This document shows, one piece after another, positions 38,161-52,984 of a stretch of DNA of 64,000 nt. A program made the position numbers and the translations under genes. Source of the DNA: Osedax fenrisi (taxonomy: Eukaryota; Annelida; Polychaeta; Sabellida; Siboglinidae); contig OZ025245.1 in NCBI GenBank assembly GCA_964019155.1, forward strand, positions 3,054,343-3,118,342. The letters run 5' to 3'. The notes under the pieces are model-generated. The model did not search any database and was not told the origin of the DNA. It saw nothing but the letters and a program-made list of their open reading frames with translations. Positions within the stretch are counted from its first letter, which is position 1. The number at the start of each line of letters is the position of its first letter.

Positions 38161-39084
38161 CTTGCAGTAACATTAATCAAACAAATATTAATCTAAAAAA
38201 TATTAAATATTAAAGAAAAAATATAGTAAAAAAACATTCTAAAAATTAGTTTTATTATGAAATACAATATTGTATACATATTAATAATTAATACATACTA
38301 TATATATTGTTTTACTAATATTATTATAATATTATGGTAATTATATTGAATATAACGTAACGTTATATTCAAAACGTTAAATGCTTTTTTTTAAAGTTTT
38401 TAACTAAAAACATTTATTAAATTCACTTATTATCAGCTATTTATTTTTTAGTTAAATGATAATGATACAAAATTGCATAGCATTACTTAATTTTATGACA
38501 ATTAAAAACTTATATTTAATAACTTATAATGTATCTTTTATACATTAATTAGAGTAATTATAATTATTTAATTTAAATAATAAATTATTTTTAGAATGTT
38601 TGTTTATATTATGGTTGCCATATAAAGGCCACCTGGTGATTATTAATTGTTATTCACTGTTTGGTCTTGTTATGGTCATATACCATATATTATAGACCAT
38701 TACTATAAGGGTTTACTTATCATTTAGTTATATTATTACCATAGATTTATAGTTTATCTAAAATTAAAATATATTTATACACATCTCAATATCTCTTCTG
38801 TATATAATAAATTTGACAATTAATATTTGACCATTGACCTACAACCTACAATTATTTACAAACAACAGGTTTATTTAATTTTTAATATAATTTATACTCC
38901 TTATACGGCTTTATATAATATATAATATTTGTATATTATATTATTAATATATTTCTTAATTTAATTATTTAATATAGTCATTTAATAATTATAATTAGCA
39001 AGTATTGATTGTAATATGTAATACAAATTAATATTTAATATTTATTTTTCATTTATCGACATATCATCGATGTAAATAAAACGA

Positions 39085-39650
39085 ATATGGTCCATAATAG
39101 TAACCAAACAGTAATAGTAACCAAAAAATAGTTATCGCCAGGTGGCGTTTTAAATGGCAACCATATTGTAAACAAACATTCTAAAAATAATTTTTATTTT
39201 AAAATAAATACTAATAATTACTCTAATTAATATATAAAAGAGAAATTATAAGTTATTAAATAGAAGTTTTTAATTGTCATAAATTAATTAATGCTATACA
39301 ATTGTGTACCATTATTATATTTTAACTACAAAATAAATAGCTGTTAATAAGTGAATTTAACAACTTTTTTCATTAATAATTTTAAATTTAATAATTATTG
39401 AAAAACGTCATATTCAATATAATATCTCTAAAGCTATATTTATATATAATAAGTATGTATTAATTTTTAATATGTATAAAATATAAAATGAAAGTATAAC
39501 TTACAAGTTTATTCAACATTTAAGATCGGCAACTACCTAAATTATTTAGTAAATGCTATTTAAAATAGGCGCGTTCATAGTAACTATGAAACAATAGTAT
39601 AATCAAATTTGGTATAATATTAGGATATCAAATTTCGATCACATTTTACC
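39085..39650 (+). repeat. Extra copy of dispersed repeat X (right arm only)
   Basis: Matches 30765-31360 in the same orientation and 42110-42660 inverted, lacking about 17 bases near the end. Not at the mirrored position in the left arm. Confidence 0.75.
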
Positions 39651-39662
39651 ATCAAGCGCATT

Positions 39663-39945
39663 CAAAAATTAAAACTTAACCCAACCTAACCACAACAGTG
39701 ACAATATACTTTTATAGGCTCACTCGAGAAGTAATGCAGCTAAAAAAACCACCAAAAATTAAAACTTAACCCAACCTAACCACAACAGTGTAAATATACA
39801 TTTATAGGTTAACTCGGGAAGTAATGCAGCTAAAAAAAACACCAACAATTAAAACTTAACCCAACTTAACCACAACCGTGACAATATACTTTTATAGGCT
39901 CACTTGAGAGGTAATGCAGCTAAAAAAACCACCAAAAATTAAAAC
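39663..39945 (+). repeat. 90-bp tandem repeat, three units
   Basis: Units start at 39663, 39753 and 39843, each with AACTTAACCCAACCTAACCA and GTAATGCAGCTAAAAAAA, ending with a partial unit at 39933. Found only in the right arm. Confidence 0.95.
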
Positions 39946-39964
39946 TTTAAAAAAAAGCAAATTT

Positions 39965-41365
39965 ATTAACAAATATTTGATTGTACAGTTACTATAACAT
40001 ATAACATATCGATGGATTACATTGTTATACATATATAATGTATAGGTTCTACTTGAAATTAAACGGGCATTCTAAAACTATATAGATATCATATTTTCGT
40101 AACATATTCGAAGTAGTATAAATTAATTTCTAATATTATAAATTAAAATTTAATAAAAAATCAAATTTATTAACACATATTTGATTGTACAGTTACTATA
40201 ACGGATAACATATCGACGGATTACATTATTATACATATATAATGTATAGGTTCTACTTGAAATTAAACGGGCATTCTAAAACTATATAGATATCATATTT
40301 TCGTAACATATTCGAAGTAGTATAAATTAATTTCTAATATTATAAATTAAAATTTAATAAAAAATCAAATTTATTAACACATATTTGATTGTACAGTTAC
40401 TATAACGGATAGCATATCGACGGATTACATTATTATACATATATAATGTATAGGTTCTACTTGAAATTAAACGGGCATTCTAAAACTATATAGATATCAT
40501 ATTTTCGTAACATATTCGAAGTAGTATAAATTAATTTCTAATATTATAAATTAAAATTTAATAAAAAATCAAATTTATTAACACATATTTGATTGTACAG
40601 TTACTATAACGGATAACATATCGACGGATTACATTATTATACATATATAATGTATAGGTTCTACTTGAAATTAAACGGGCATTCTAAAACTATATAGATA
40701 TCATATTTTCGTAACATATTCGAAGTAGTATAAATTAATTTCTAATATTATAAATTAAAATTTAATAAAAAATCAAATTTATTAACACATATTTGATTGT
40801 ACAGTTACTATAACGGATAACATATCGACGGATTACATTAGTATACATATATAATGTATAGGTTCTACTTGAAATTAAACGGGCATTCTAAAACTATATA
40901 GATATCATATTTTCGTAACATATTCGAAGTAGAATAAAATAATTTCTAATAGTATAAATTAAAATTTAATAAAAAATCAAATTCATTAACAAATATTTGA
41001 TTGTACAGTTACTGTAACGGATAACATATCGATGGATTATATTATTATACATATATAATATATAGGTTCTACTTGAAACTAAACGGGCATTCTAAAACTA
41101 TATAGATATCATATTTTCGTAACATATTCGAAGTAGAATAAATTAATTTCTAATATTATAAATTAAAATTTAATAAAAAATCAAATTTATTAACAAATAT
41201 TTAATTGTACAGTTACTATAGCGGATAACATATCGATGAATTATATTATTATACATATATAATGTATTGGTTCTACTTGAAATTAAACGGGCATTCTAAA
41301 ACTATATAGATATCATATTTTCGTAACATATTCGAAGTAGAATAAATTAATTTCTGATAGTAATA
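39965..41365 (-). repeat. 204-bp satellite, right arm
   Basis: Seven units measured from GGTTCTACTTGAAA at 40046, 40249, 40453, 40657, 40860, 41065 and 41269. The middle units are almost identical to each other, unlike the left arm's, which suggests homogenisation within the array after the palindrome formed. Confidence 0.95.
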
Positions 41366-44358
41366 ATTGTAATTTAATCACACACACAATTATTTATGTA
41401 TATATATATACGTATTATATCTGAATAATCGCGTATGAATATAAATTATATTGCATATTATTTAAATGCATCACTAATCACTGAATGTAAAGAGCATATA
41501 ACTTTATATAAAAATAACTCAATAGATAAAGGATAACTATATTACAAAGACTCGTTGAACGAGTGTAGTGAAGCATGACGGCGTTGGTTCCAATAATATG
41601 TGTCCCTATATACAGTATAAACACACATATATGTATACAAATATACTATATAATATAGTATCTACAATATAATAATATATCTCTATGTAATTGTATATAT
41701 GCATTATAATAAAAATGTATACATATGTGTAATATACACAATTAGCATTACACTCATAAATTATCTTCGTATTTTATTATATGATATTTTGATTGACAGT
41801 TTAAGGCAAAGGACATTTGTCCTTGATTTCGGTCTAGTTTTTAAATATATGTTGCTTAATTTTGATTGGCCGCCCTTATCGCGTATTCACCATAATATAT
41901 AGTCACTATACTAGTGTATATTAAATATATCGTATATAGGTACACATACTAAGATACGTAGAGATTATGTAATGCGTGAAATGCATACTATTATATTTAA
42001 TATTCTTATCTTATGATCGCATAGTAGTCTAATTATTAATGTATGATTCAATAATTAATCTTTCAACTAGTAGTGATGTGATGTTAAAATGTGATCGAAA
42101 TTTGATATCCTAATATTATACCAAATTTGATTATACTATTGTTTCATAGTTACTATGAACGCGCCTATTTTAAATAGCATTTACTAAATAATTTAGGTAG
42201 TTGCCGATCTTAAATGTTGAATAAACTTGTAAGTTATACTTTCATTTTATATTTTATACATATTAAAAATTAATACATACTTATTATATATAAATATAGC
42301 TTTAGAGATATTATATTGAATATGACGTTTTTCAATAATTATTAAATTTAAAATTATTAATGAAAAAAGTTGTTAAATTCACTTATTAACAGCTATTTAT
42401 TTTGTAGTTAAAATATAATAATGGTACACAATTGTATAGCATTAATTAATTTATGACAATTAAAAACTTCTATTTAATAACTTATAATTTCTCTTTTATA
42501 TATTAATTAGAGTAATTATTAGTATTTATTTTAAAATACAAAATTATTTTTAGAATGTTTGTTTACAATATGGTTGCCATATAAAACGCCACCTGGCGAT
42601 AACTATGTTTTGGTTACTATTACTGTTTGGTTACTATTATGGTCCTATACCAAATAAAACTTTTATTTACTTCGATGCATCATATGTCACACCATATGTG
42701 ACTCACATATGATCATTTATTTATTATTATACTTATACTTATAACGTTATTTTAAAATTGTAATACATTAATTTAATATATAAATTATTTATTATTATAA
42801 TATTTGTATATTATATTATTAATATATTTCTTAATTTAATAATTAATATAGTCATTTAATAATTATAATTCGCAAGTATTGATTGTAAATTACAATTTGA
42901 TTATATATTATTTTAATTATAATTAATACATTAATTTAATAGTATATAAATGATTTATTATTATACTTTATTTAAAATATAATATCCAGGTCAGGCATAA
43001 TATTTGGTAGCTAGTAATTTCTTACGAGGTAATTTCGTATGACTTCAATTTAATTTATTTCATAATAATACAGTTTTTATACTAATATATATATATATAT
43101 ATATATATAATAAATTATTAAATATAGTTATTTTTAAATTGTAATATATTTATTATTATACTTATTATTTATAACACTATATAAAATATAATATGTATAT
43201 CTTTTAATTTAATTATATATTTTCCGTATAAGTTATATCATACACACTAGTGTGTCAAATATCGAAATGAACATTTTTAATTTTACCTAATATATTGTAA
43301 TCAAAACAAAAGGGTGATATATTCGATACGGGCAGATTACATAATACTCTCAAGTTGATATTAAATGATACTAAATAATAATTGGGTGCCAGTTATCTCT
43401 TCATATTTAGTTGTAAGTTTATTTATATATAAGTATTTATATTTGATTTTATTATTTATGAAAAATGTATTTGTATTTTTATCTAACCTATAATAATTAT
43501 AAGATTTTCAAATGATACCAACCAATACAGCACTGGTACATACACGACTGACTGGTATCCTGCCTAGTATCCAGCAGAAAATTGAACAGTATACTCTGAA
43601 TATGCATTGACCCGAACAAAGCTATAAAGAGGTCGGATGCACACTATGCAACGAGATGGATGAATTATTGATTCTTAACAAGGTTTATTTTTGAAACACG
43701 ACTCTCATTGTATTGGTCCATTCACCTAGATTAAAGTCGATATTAAAAAATACAGCCCATCTGATATTTATAGCCAGATATCGGCATAGCTTCAAATTAT
43801 TTTTAAATATTTACTGGATATCTAGCAAATATAAGATTTTAAATTTGTAATACGTAATTTATATATAAACATACATTTTATTCATCATAATTAATTAGTT
43901 AAATTAATGCTTATCATTATGATATAACTAATATAAATTATCCAATATAAATTACGGTATTAATAAATTAATACCTCACATAGTGCATAAGTTATATCTG
44001 ATAATACATATTTATAAACTATATTATATCTTATATCTGATAATATAATATATAAATATATATTATATTATTCCCAATATATACAACTAAGGTTTTGTAC
44101 TAGTAATATTAAATAAATATAATATATCTTGTGCAGATTATGTATCATAACCTTATTCTTATATCGTATGCTATTTTAAATTGTAATACATTTATTTATT
44201 TTAAAATCTGAATAATCAGCACCAAATTATACTATATCTAGATTTATTGAAGCGGTCAATTTTTAACAAACAAATATTAATATATATGGGAACAGCTAAG
44301 TAAATATCCTAGTCTATGATTACCCAGGGAATATCGAATATGGTCCTTGTTTGTTCTA
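41366..44358. other. Right-arm AT-rich DNA, mirror of 29062-32089
   Basis: No gene. Contains the mirror of repeat X (42110-42660) and of the 67-codon frame (41699-41902). A TA run lies near 43085-43110. Confidence 0.6.
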
Positions 44359-45768
44359 TCACGATAACATTTTAAATTGTAACATTTATCACCATAAGTT
44401 TATTATATCATATAAATTATAATAAATTAGTACATATAAATTATAATATAACTAACTATTTATTAAATATATAAATATATTATAAAATAATTATATAAGC
44501 TGGTATACAGCTATAAAATTGAAATCATAAAAAGTAGTATTACAAAATCACGATAACATTTTAAATTGTAACATTTATCACCATAAGTTTATTATATCAT
44601 ATCAATTATAATAAATCAGTACATATAAATTATAATATAACTAACTATTTATTAAATATATAAATATATTATAAAATAATTATATAAGCTGGTATACAGC
44701 CAAAGATTTTCCGAAGGAAAGATATAACACTTACGCGAAATCGTGTAATTCGAATTTGTATACAAAATACCCTGGTGCCACCTATAGCGGGTTACTTTTA
44801 GGAACTATGTGTTGTTTATAATGTAAATTCGTATTTAACTATACACTTTTAAAATTTTAAATAATATGCTTTAAATTAATATTTATATGATGAAAACTAA
44901 GTGTTCATTACTAATAAATAACAAACAAATATGATATTTATGTCTTAAATACTATAAGTATATATTTAGTAAGTAAAAGTTAATTTATATTGCATGTAAT
45001 TTAATAGAGCAATGAAAACATTGTTGTATGCAAACAGAGCCGAACCTAAATCTATTTCAGTGATTTCGATACTACTGCTAGCAGCGGTTGGGGATATTAC
45101 TAAAATACGTTCCATGCATAGGGAGTGTTATATCTTTGCTTCGCAAAATCTTTGATACAGCTATAAAATTGAAATCATAAAAAGTAGTATTAAAAAATCA
45201 CGATAACATTTTAAATTGTAACATTAATCACTATAAGTTTATTATATCATATAAATTATAATAAATTAGTACATATAAATTATAATATAACTAACTATTT
45301 ATTAAATATATAAATATATTAAAAAATATTGATATAAGCTGGTATACAGCTATACAATTGAAATCATAAAAAGTAGTATTAAAAAATCACGATAAAATTT
45401 TAAATTGTAACATTTATCACCATAAGTATATTATATCATATAAATTATAATAAATTAGTACCTATAAATTATAATATAACTAACTATTTATTAAATATAT
45501 AAATATATTATAAAATAATTATATAAGCTGGTATACAGCTATAAAATTGAAATCATAAAAAATAGTATTAAAAAATCACGATAACATTTTAAATCATATA
45601 AATTATAATAAATTAGTACATATAAATTATAATATAACTAACTATTTATTAAATATATAATTATATTATAAAATATTTATATAAGCTGGTATACAGCTAT
45701 ACAATTGAAATCATAAAAAGTAGTATTAAAAAATCACGATAACATTTTAAATTGTAACATTTATCACA
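44359..45768 (-). repeat. 189-bp satellite, right arm
   Basis: Mirror of the left array, interrupted by the same MITE, plus one additional unit with an internal deletion around 45595. That accounts for the shift of about 159 in the palindrome coordinate sum on either side. Confidence 0.9.
44701..45154 (-). mobile_element. 454-bp MITE, right copy
   Basis: Same length, TIRs and flanks as the left copy, with ATACAGC on both sides (the inverse of GCTGTAT). It came with the duplication, not by a second insertion, because site and target duplication are the same. Confidence 0.9.
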
Positions 45769-45900
45769 ATATATATAAAAAATATATAAAAAAGTATGTA
45801 TTTTGTTTTGTTTATTTTAGCTGATCACTTTTTTACAATTTAATTTAAATTTTTACATATCGTATATTATACATTAAGCACTGTGTTATATATTGATAAC

Positions 45901-45938
<38 letters not shown>

Positions 45939-45941
<3 letters not shown>

Positions 45942-46623
45942 GACGTGAGGGGGTTTTGGGCGATACAATTTAGCTCTCGCCATAATAGTCAGTACTCCGT
46001 GAATATTAGTATTTAAATTGTAGATTGCGTATTAAAAAGATGTTAATATACTAGATAGCTATCTCGGATATGTATTTCATTATATCAAATTTATGTATTA
46101 ACAATTCTAATAATACTAGTAAATATCAGTAAAATATGTTACGTGAGGGGTTTTGGGCGATAGTTCCAAATGTGTTAATAGGTGTCGCCCTATGTACTCA
46201 AACATTAAATTTGGCATTAAAATAAACTTTTTCGGATATTCGTCATAATTCGATGAAAAATATACAACACGCAATTTATAAAATATTATAATGATTTTAT
46301 ATTACTTTATATTACTTTGTACCTATTACGTTTTTGATATAGTTACGCGTGTAGATTTATATTTATTTTTTTATAAATAATTAATTGATAAATAATGTAA
46401 TTACTTTGATAAATTTATTAATTTTATACCATAGAAAAATGTCATCACATGCTGATTATTATTTATAATTGTTAGATTATTAGATAATTTATATTTAATA
46501 ATTATATTAGTATCATCAGCAAATAATATGTATTTATTTTTTTGAGAACATAATATCATATAATTAATAAATATAGAAAAAAGTAATTGTCCAAGAATAG
46601 AATAGTAGGGTACACCATAAAAA

Positions 46624-46664
<41 letters not shown>

Positions 46665-49340
46665 ATATTTGTATACAAATATTATTCTATGATAATATAT
46701 TATGCATAATATATATACAATATATATATAATAATAATAATTTATTTCCTATAGTTAACTCAGCTCAGAGAACATTCTTCAGATGGATAATTTGAGTCGT
46801 TCGAGTAGATATGGTTTTTATTTATTACACATCCGATATTGATTAATATTATAATATATTAATTTCATTATATATACAAATATGTATTCTGATATTAAAA
46901 TTCATTGAATATAGATTTAATTATACATACTTTTTTTTATATAAATAACTTATTTATAAAGAATGTGACATGTATTAATTTATAAATTAACATGAATAGA
47001 AATAATTAAATTAAATTATATATAATTATATTTTATAACAAATATATTTAACATTTATTCAGTTTAAAATTCAAAACAGTTTCTCAAAATATACAATATA
47101 TATTTGTATATATTTATATATTTGAAATTAATAATTTGTATTATATTAATATTCTATGATAAAAATGTTCTATAGTTAACTGTTAACTGTTCTATAGTTA
47201 CTCAAATTGATTCAGAGAACATCAACCTGGCTAATACATGTCCTGCTTGTAAACAAGGTTTTTAATTTAAAATATTAAAATCATTTAATATGCATATATA
47301 TTATATACAATGTATAGTATACATATATTATGATATTAAAATAAATTTAATTATAATTGATTTATATGTATTTTTTTATAAATAATTAATTGATAAATAA
47401 TGTAATTACTTTGATAAATTTAACATGAATAGAAATAATTAAATTATATATTTACTAGAATAAATCATATATTATAATATACATGTAGTCTAATAACAAT
47501 TTAATTATAAATGCATTTATTTATTTAAAAAAATATTTTAAAATATTATTTCTCAAAATAGACAATATATAAAAATTAAATTATTATTCTATGTCTATAT
47601 AATGTGTGAATATATACATATAACTATAGTTATATACTACTAATTATTTAATTGTCTATAGTTAGATCGGTTCAGAGATCATCAACCTGCACTGCAGATC
47701 TTGCAGGTGGGCTAATTCATGTTCTTCTTGTAAAAATGGTTTTTACTTACTTAAACTTTACTTTACTTTATGCAATATTAAGATTAAAATATTTTATATT
47801 TATTTAAAATATAAATATGTAATCTGATATACATTTAATTTAAATGTATATATTTAAATACTTTAAAAATTAATTATAAATAACTTATTAATACATAATG
47901 TGAAATATAAGTAAATTTTATAAATTTAACATAAATAGAAATAATTAAATTATACACCTAAATAAATATATTTTAAATTAATAATTGTTATTAAATAATT
48001 ATTATATTATAATAATGTTTGAATATTTATATAATAATAATTTTAATTTCCTATAGCTAATTCAAACCGATTCAGAAAACATCAACCTGGGCTAACCTAT
48101 CAGATTCTCATAAAAATGGTTTTTACTTAACATACAATATTAAAATATGTTAAATTTATTAAATATATAAATATCTATTAATTATTTTACTAGTATAAAT
48201 CATATTATATATATATATATAATATGAATATAGTTTAATTACATTTTAATTTTATATATATATATATATATGTAATAGGTATGTAATAAAATTATTTCTC
48301 AAAATGTAAAAAAAATATTTGTAAAATTATTATAGAATAAGTATATGTTAATTTAATATTATCATATACTATATATTCATTTAATTAATACTATTTAATA
48401 AATTATATATGAAAATACTATTTAATAAATCACTTGTGAATGTATTATTATTTATGAAATATTTCAAAATCAATTAATTATATACTATTCCAGTATATAT
48501 TAATGTATTATTAAATAAATACTAGAAAAATAGTTAATATATTAATTTATAATTTAAGAACAATTTATAAAGCTATTTTTGTAATCTTATTTTTTAAATT
48601 TATAAATTATGTATTAATTTAATGTATTATTAAATAACTAGAAACATATTATATATATATATAGTTTAATATATTAATTTATATATATACATAAATAATT
48701 ACAAATCATTAATCCTGTGATTAATTCTCTGGTTAACAGTGTACAATATAACATAATTATACTTTTCCATTATAAATATATTTATATAATGTTGGCTAAA
48801 CTATGTATCATAAACTATATACCATTTCACTAAATTCAACATATATGACTAGTTTATGGGTAATTCGTTATAATTTTGTTAGAATTATTTAAAAAAGTAT
48901 ATAGTTAATATATAGTTATCATCGCCCAAAACCCCCCTCATGATATCGACCAAAATACCCTCATCGCATATACTATTATTATGTTATCTTTATTCTATTA
49001 TATAATTAATATTTTTAATTGATTTTTATTTCATTTTATGTAGAATATTTAGTAGTTTAATATAATAAAAAAATTATCATAAAAATTTTATTAATTGTTT
49101 TGTAATTTACCATTAACTCTACGCAATTTATTACAATAATATAGCAGAAAATGCACTTTTTACATAATCGATAATATTATTCAATATATTTAATTTTTCT
49201 TATATTTTTCTTAAAATATTAGGTAACATAAACATTATACACAGTTCGTTAATGTAAAATATTTTCATATCTATTACCGTTGTGATTATATTGCCATCGA
49301 CCAAAACCCCCTCATTGCCCAAAATCCCCTCACGTCCCCT
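45939..49340. mobile_element. 3.4 kb TIR element C, right copy
   Basis: Begins GGGGACGTGAGGGGGTTTTG and ends CACGTCCCC; 3402 bp against 3406 bp on the left. Internal motifs are mirrored. No coding region. Confidence 0.6.
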
Positions 49341-49488
49341 ATATAGATTCATTTATTATCCTTCATATTATCCTTCATATTACATAATTTAGTTATATTT
49401 TACTATAATTTAGTTATAATCTAATGTTACACTAATTTATTTTATATATTCACTTGATGAGATATATTTCATTTTTACAGAAGCTACC

Positions 49489-49581
49489 ATGGTGCATACC
49501 AAGTGTTCACGGGATGAAGTCATCGAGGGGATTGGCAAATTTCTGCGGGCAAATAAAAGACAAAATATTGAAATAAATTAA
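49489..49581 (+). CDS. Small 30-codon ORF, copy 3
   Basis: Same ORF as the two left copies, plus strand, starting in ACCATGG 8 bases after ATTTTTACAG (ends 49480). The peptide is charged and probably helical (DEVIEGIGKFLRANKRQ), with no signal peptide or membrane segment. Whether it is translated or is part of a spliced gene cannot be told from this window. Confidence 0.4.
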   Translation: MVHTKCSRDEVIEGIGKFLRANKRQNIEIN

Positions 49582-49995
49582 AAATCATATATAATTTTAC
49601 AGTGTACAATATAACATAATTATACTTTTCCATTATAAATATATTTATATAATGTTGGCTAAACTATGTATCATAAACTATATACCATTTCACTAAATTC
49701 AACATATATGACTAGTTTATGGGTAATTCGTTATAATTTTGTTAGAATTATTTAAAAAAGTATATAGTTAATATATAGTTATCATCGCCCAAAACCCCCC
49801 TCATGATATCAACCAAAATACCCTCATCGCATATACTATTGTTATGTTATCTTTATTCTATTATATAATTAATATTTTTAATTGATTTTTATTTCATTTT
49901 ATGTAGAATATTTAGTAGTTTAATATAATAAAAAAATTATCATAAAAATGTTATTAATTGTTTTGTAATTTACCATTAACATATTACATATTTAT

Positions 49996-50222
49996 ACCAT
50001 TACATATTTCTCTAGATTATCTCAAGTTTATAACTCAAGAACTTCTCATCACATATGTCTCTAGATTATCTCAAGTTTATAACTCAAGAACTTCTCATCA
50101 CATATTTCTCTAGATTATCTCAAGTTTATAACTCAAGAACTTCTCATCACATATGTCTCTAGATTATCTCAAGTTTATAACTCAAGAACTTCTCATCACA
50201 TATTTCTCTAGATTATCTCGAG
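49996..50222 (-). repeat. 49-bp tandem repeat, right arm
   Basis: Mirror of 23345-23572, ending in a short TAG run (about 50225-50248). Confidence 0.95.
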
Positions 50223-50793
50223 TTGTAGTAGTAGTAGTAGTAGTAGTAATTTAATATCACATACTATATATTCATTTAATTAATACTATTTAATAAATTA
50301 TATATGAAAATACTATTTAATAAATCACTTGTGAATGTATTATTATTTATGAAATATTTCAAAATCAATTAATTATATACTATTCCAGTATATATTAATG
50401 TATTATTAAATAAATACTAGAAAAATAGTTAATATATTAATTTATAATTTAAGAACAATTTATAAAGCTATTTTTGTAATCTTATTTTTTAAATTTATAA
50501 ATTATGTATTAATTTAATGTATTATTAAATAACTAAAACATATTATATATATAAATAGTTTAATATATTAATTTATATATATACATAAATAATTACAAAT
50601 CATTAATCCTGTGATTAATTCTCTGGTTAACAGTGTACAATATAACATAATTATACTTTTCCATTATAAATATATTTATATAATGTTGGCTAAACTATGT
50701 ATCATATACCATTTCACTAAATTCAACATATATGACTAGTTTATGGGTAATTCGTTATAATTGTTAGAATTATTTAAAAAAGTATATAGTTAA

Positions 50794-50820
50794 TAGTAGT
50801 AATAGTAGTAGTAATAATAA

Positions 50821-50884
<64 letters not shown>
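50794..50884 (+). repeat. TAG microsatellite at the right palindrome boundary
   Basis: TAG units with a few TAATAG variants begin exactly where pairing to the left arm stops. Confidence 0.95.
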
Positions 50885-50885
<1 letters not shown>

Positions 50886-51030
50886 TAAATAAATGATCGG
50901 CTCTCATTAAAACCATGGATGCCTTAACATGAGAGCGACTTCGAGGGACATTAGAGCCATATTGTTATAAGTGAAAACTTCATCTAAGTTCCTGGATGGG
51001 ATGAAAGAACTCCACCAAAATAAAATAACA
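50885..51030. other. GC-richer island with a short hairpin
   Basis: GCTCTCAT and ATGAGAGC (about 50902-50935) can pair around a 20-base loop. TTCCTGGATGGGATGAAAGA follows. It may be the 3' part of a short retroelement or an RNA gene, but I recognise no family and no Pol III box. Confidence 0.25.
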
Positions 51031-52526
51031 ATATATATATATACATAAATATATTATGAGCTTGACTTAAAAAGCTAAATATAACTTATATTAACATACA
51101 TAATTATTATTCAGTGAATATTCTATATTATTATTTACATTTTAATAGGGCATACATGAAGAATTATAAAGAATATCTGCTATATTATTGTGAGAAAGGA
51201 TGATGATCTATATTATATAATACTATAATTGATATACCTTTCATATAGTGATATCATTTCTGATATATTGCCGGGGAAATATCAATTAATATATAACAAT
51301 ATAAATTAACTGAATAAAATATGTATTATTTAATTTATTCATCTTTATTCTTATCAATATACACACTGTTGCGCACACAAACACATTAAAATATAGAATA
51401 TTACAATTACTTGCTTAATATTATATTTAAAAGCAGATTTCTTAGATACACAAAACTAATGTTATAAATAAACGATAATTAAATAGTATAATATTATTAG
51501 TTATAACTACTATAGTAGTAATCAATCGGATCTCAATTAGTGTACTGCATAATAATATAAGGTAAACATTGTAATAATACCCGTATGTAGAAATATGTCG
51601 TATTTGAAGTACTATGATGACTGTAGTATTGCGGGAAACAATTTGTTTTCAAATGGGTTTGAAACATTCACATTTTCATAGGTAATTTAAAGATCACAAA
51701 TCATTAATTATAAATATTAGTATATCAATTTATTACATTACTGACATGTAATTTAGGTAGGTTTATGGTAAACATTCAAAGAAAGTTAGTACCCTGTTCT
51801 AACATTCAACCCACTCAGATAGAGATTGAATAGATACAGTATTTTTACTTTAGAATATTATTAGAAATGTTAGTTATTTTAGGATTGATTTTATAGAATT
51901 AGGCAAATCTATAGATGATATTATATTTTAATAAATTATAGTAATACAAAAATAAACTTTATTCAGAAATACCTCTATATTAACCAGTAATGCCAGTCTG
52001 ATAATAAGTATGTTTATTAAAACTTGTAGATTAATAATATTGGTTATCTAGATATCTATATTCTTAGAGAATTGTATAGATTTTGATAGATATATTATAC
52101 TATATACTATAGTATATATAACAATATACTACAATATATTAAACTATAATTTAAATGTAAAGCATTCATTTTATCACTACTTAATACATATAACCTACAT
52201 GATTATTAGGTACAATATTTCAGCAACAATTATTATTAAATTCAATAGAAAAAATTGAATAATATTTATTACATTATCATTTAATTTTGATTTTAATTTA
52301 TAAGTAATAAAATGAGTTCCTAAAATACATAAATAATTCTAAATCATGACTAATCATTATTAAAACACATTATTTATTACTATTATTTGTGTGCCATATA
52401 CCCATATATATATATATATATATGAATGATTAAATTAGCACAACAAATTATGAATAAAAAGACTTTATAAGATTTTATTAGAAACAAAAATAAAATTAAT
52501 AAACAGTAAAAGTATACTACTATAGT
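51031..52526. other. AT-rich DNA, no gene seen
   Basis: AT-rich with short TA runs (51031-51043, 52405-52423). No open frame, RNA or repeat that I can support. Confidence 0.5.
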
Positions 52527-52918
<392 letters not shown>

Positions 52919-52984
52919 AAGTATGTATATAACTTGTATAGTAAAAGTAGAACGAAAGGGGGGATTAATAAATAATACTTACAG

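Larger units (their letters stand above)
37222..50793 (-). repeat. Right arm of the 28 kb palindrome
   Basis: Reverse-complement partner of the left arm. It differs by an extra repeat-X copy and a 90-bp array (39085-39945), seven rather than about five 204-bp units, an extra partly deleted 189-bp unit near 45590-45770, a nested hairpin at about 38000-38160, and lack of the TG array. Its outer edge changes abruptly to TAG repeats at 50794. Confidence 0.9.
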
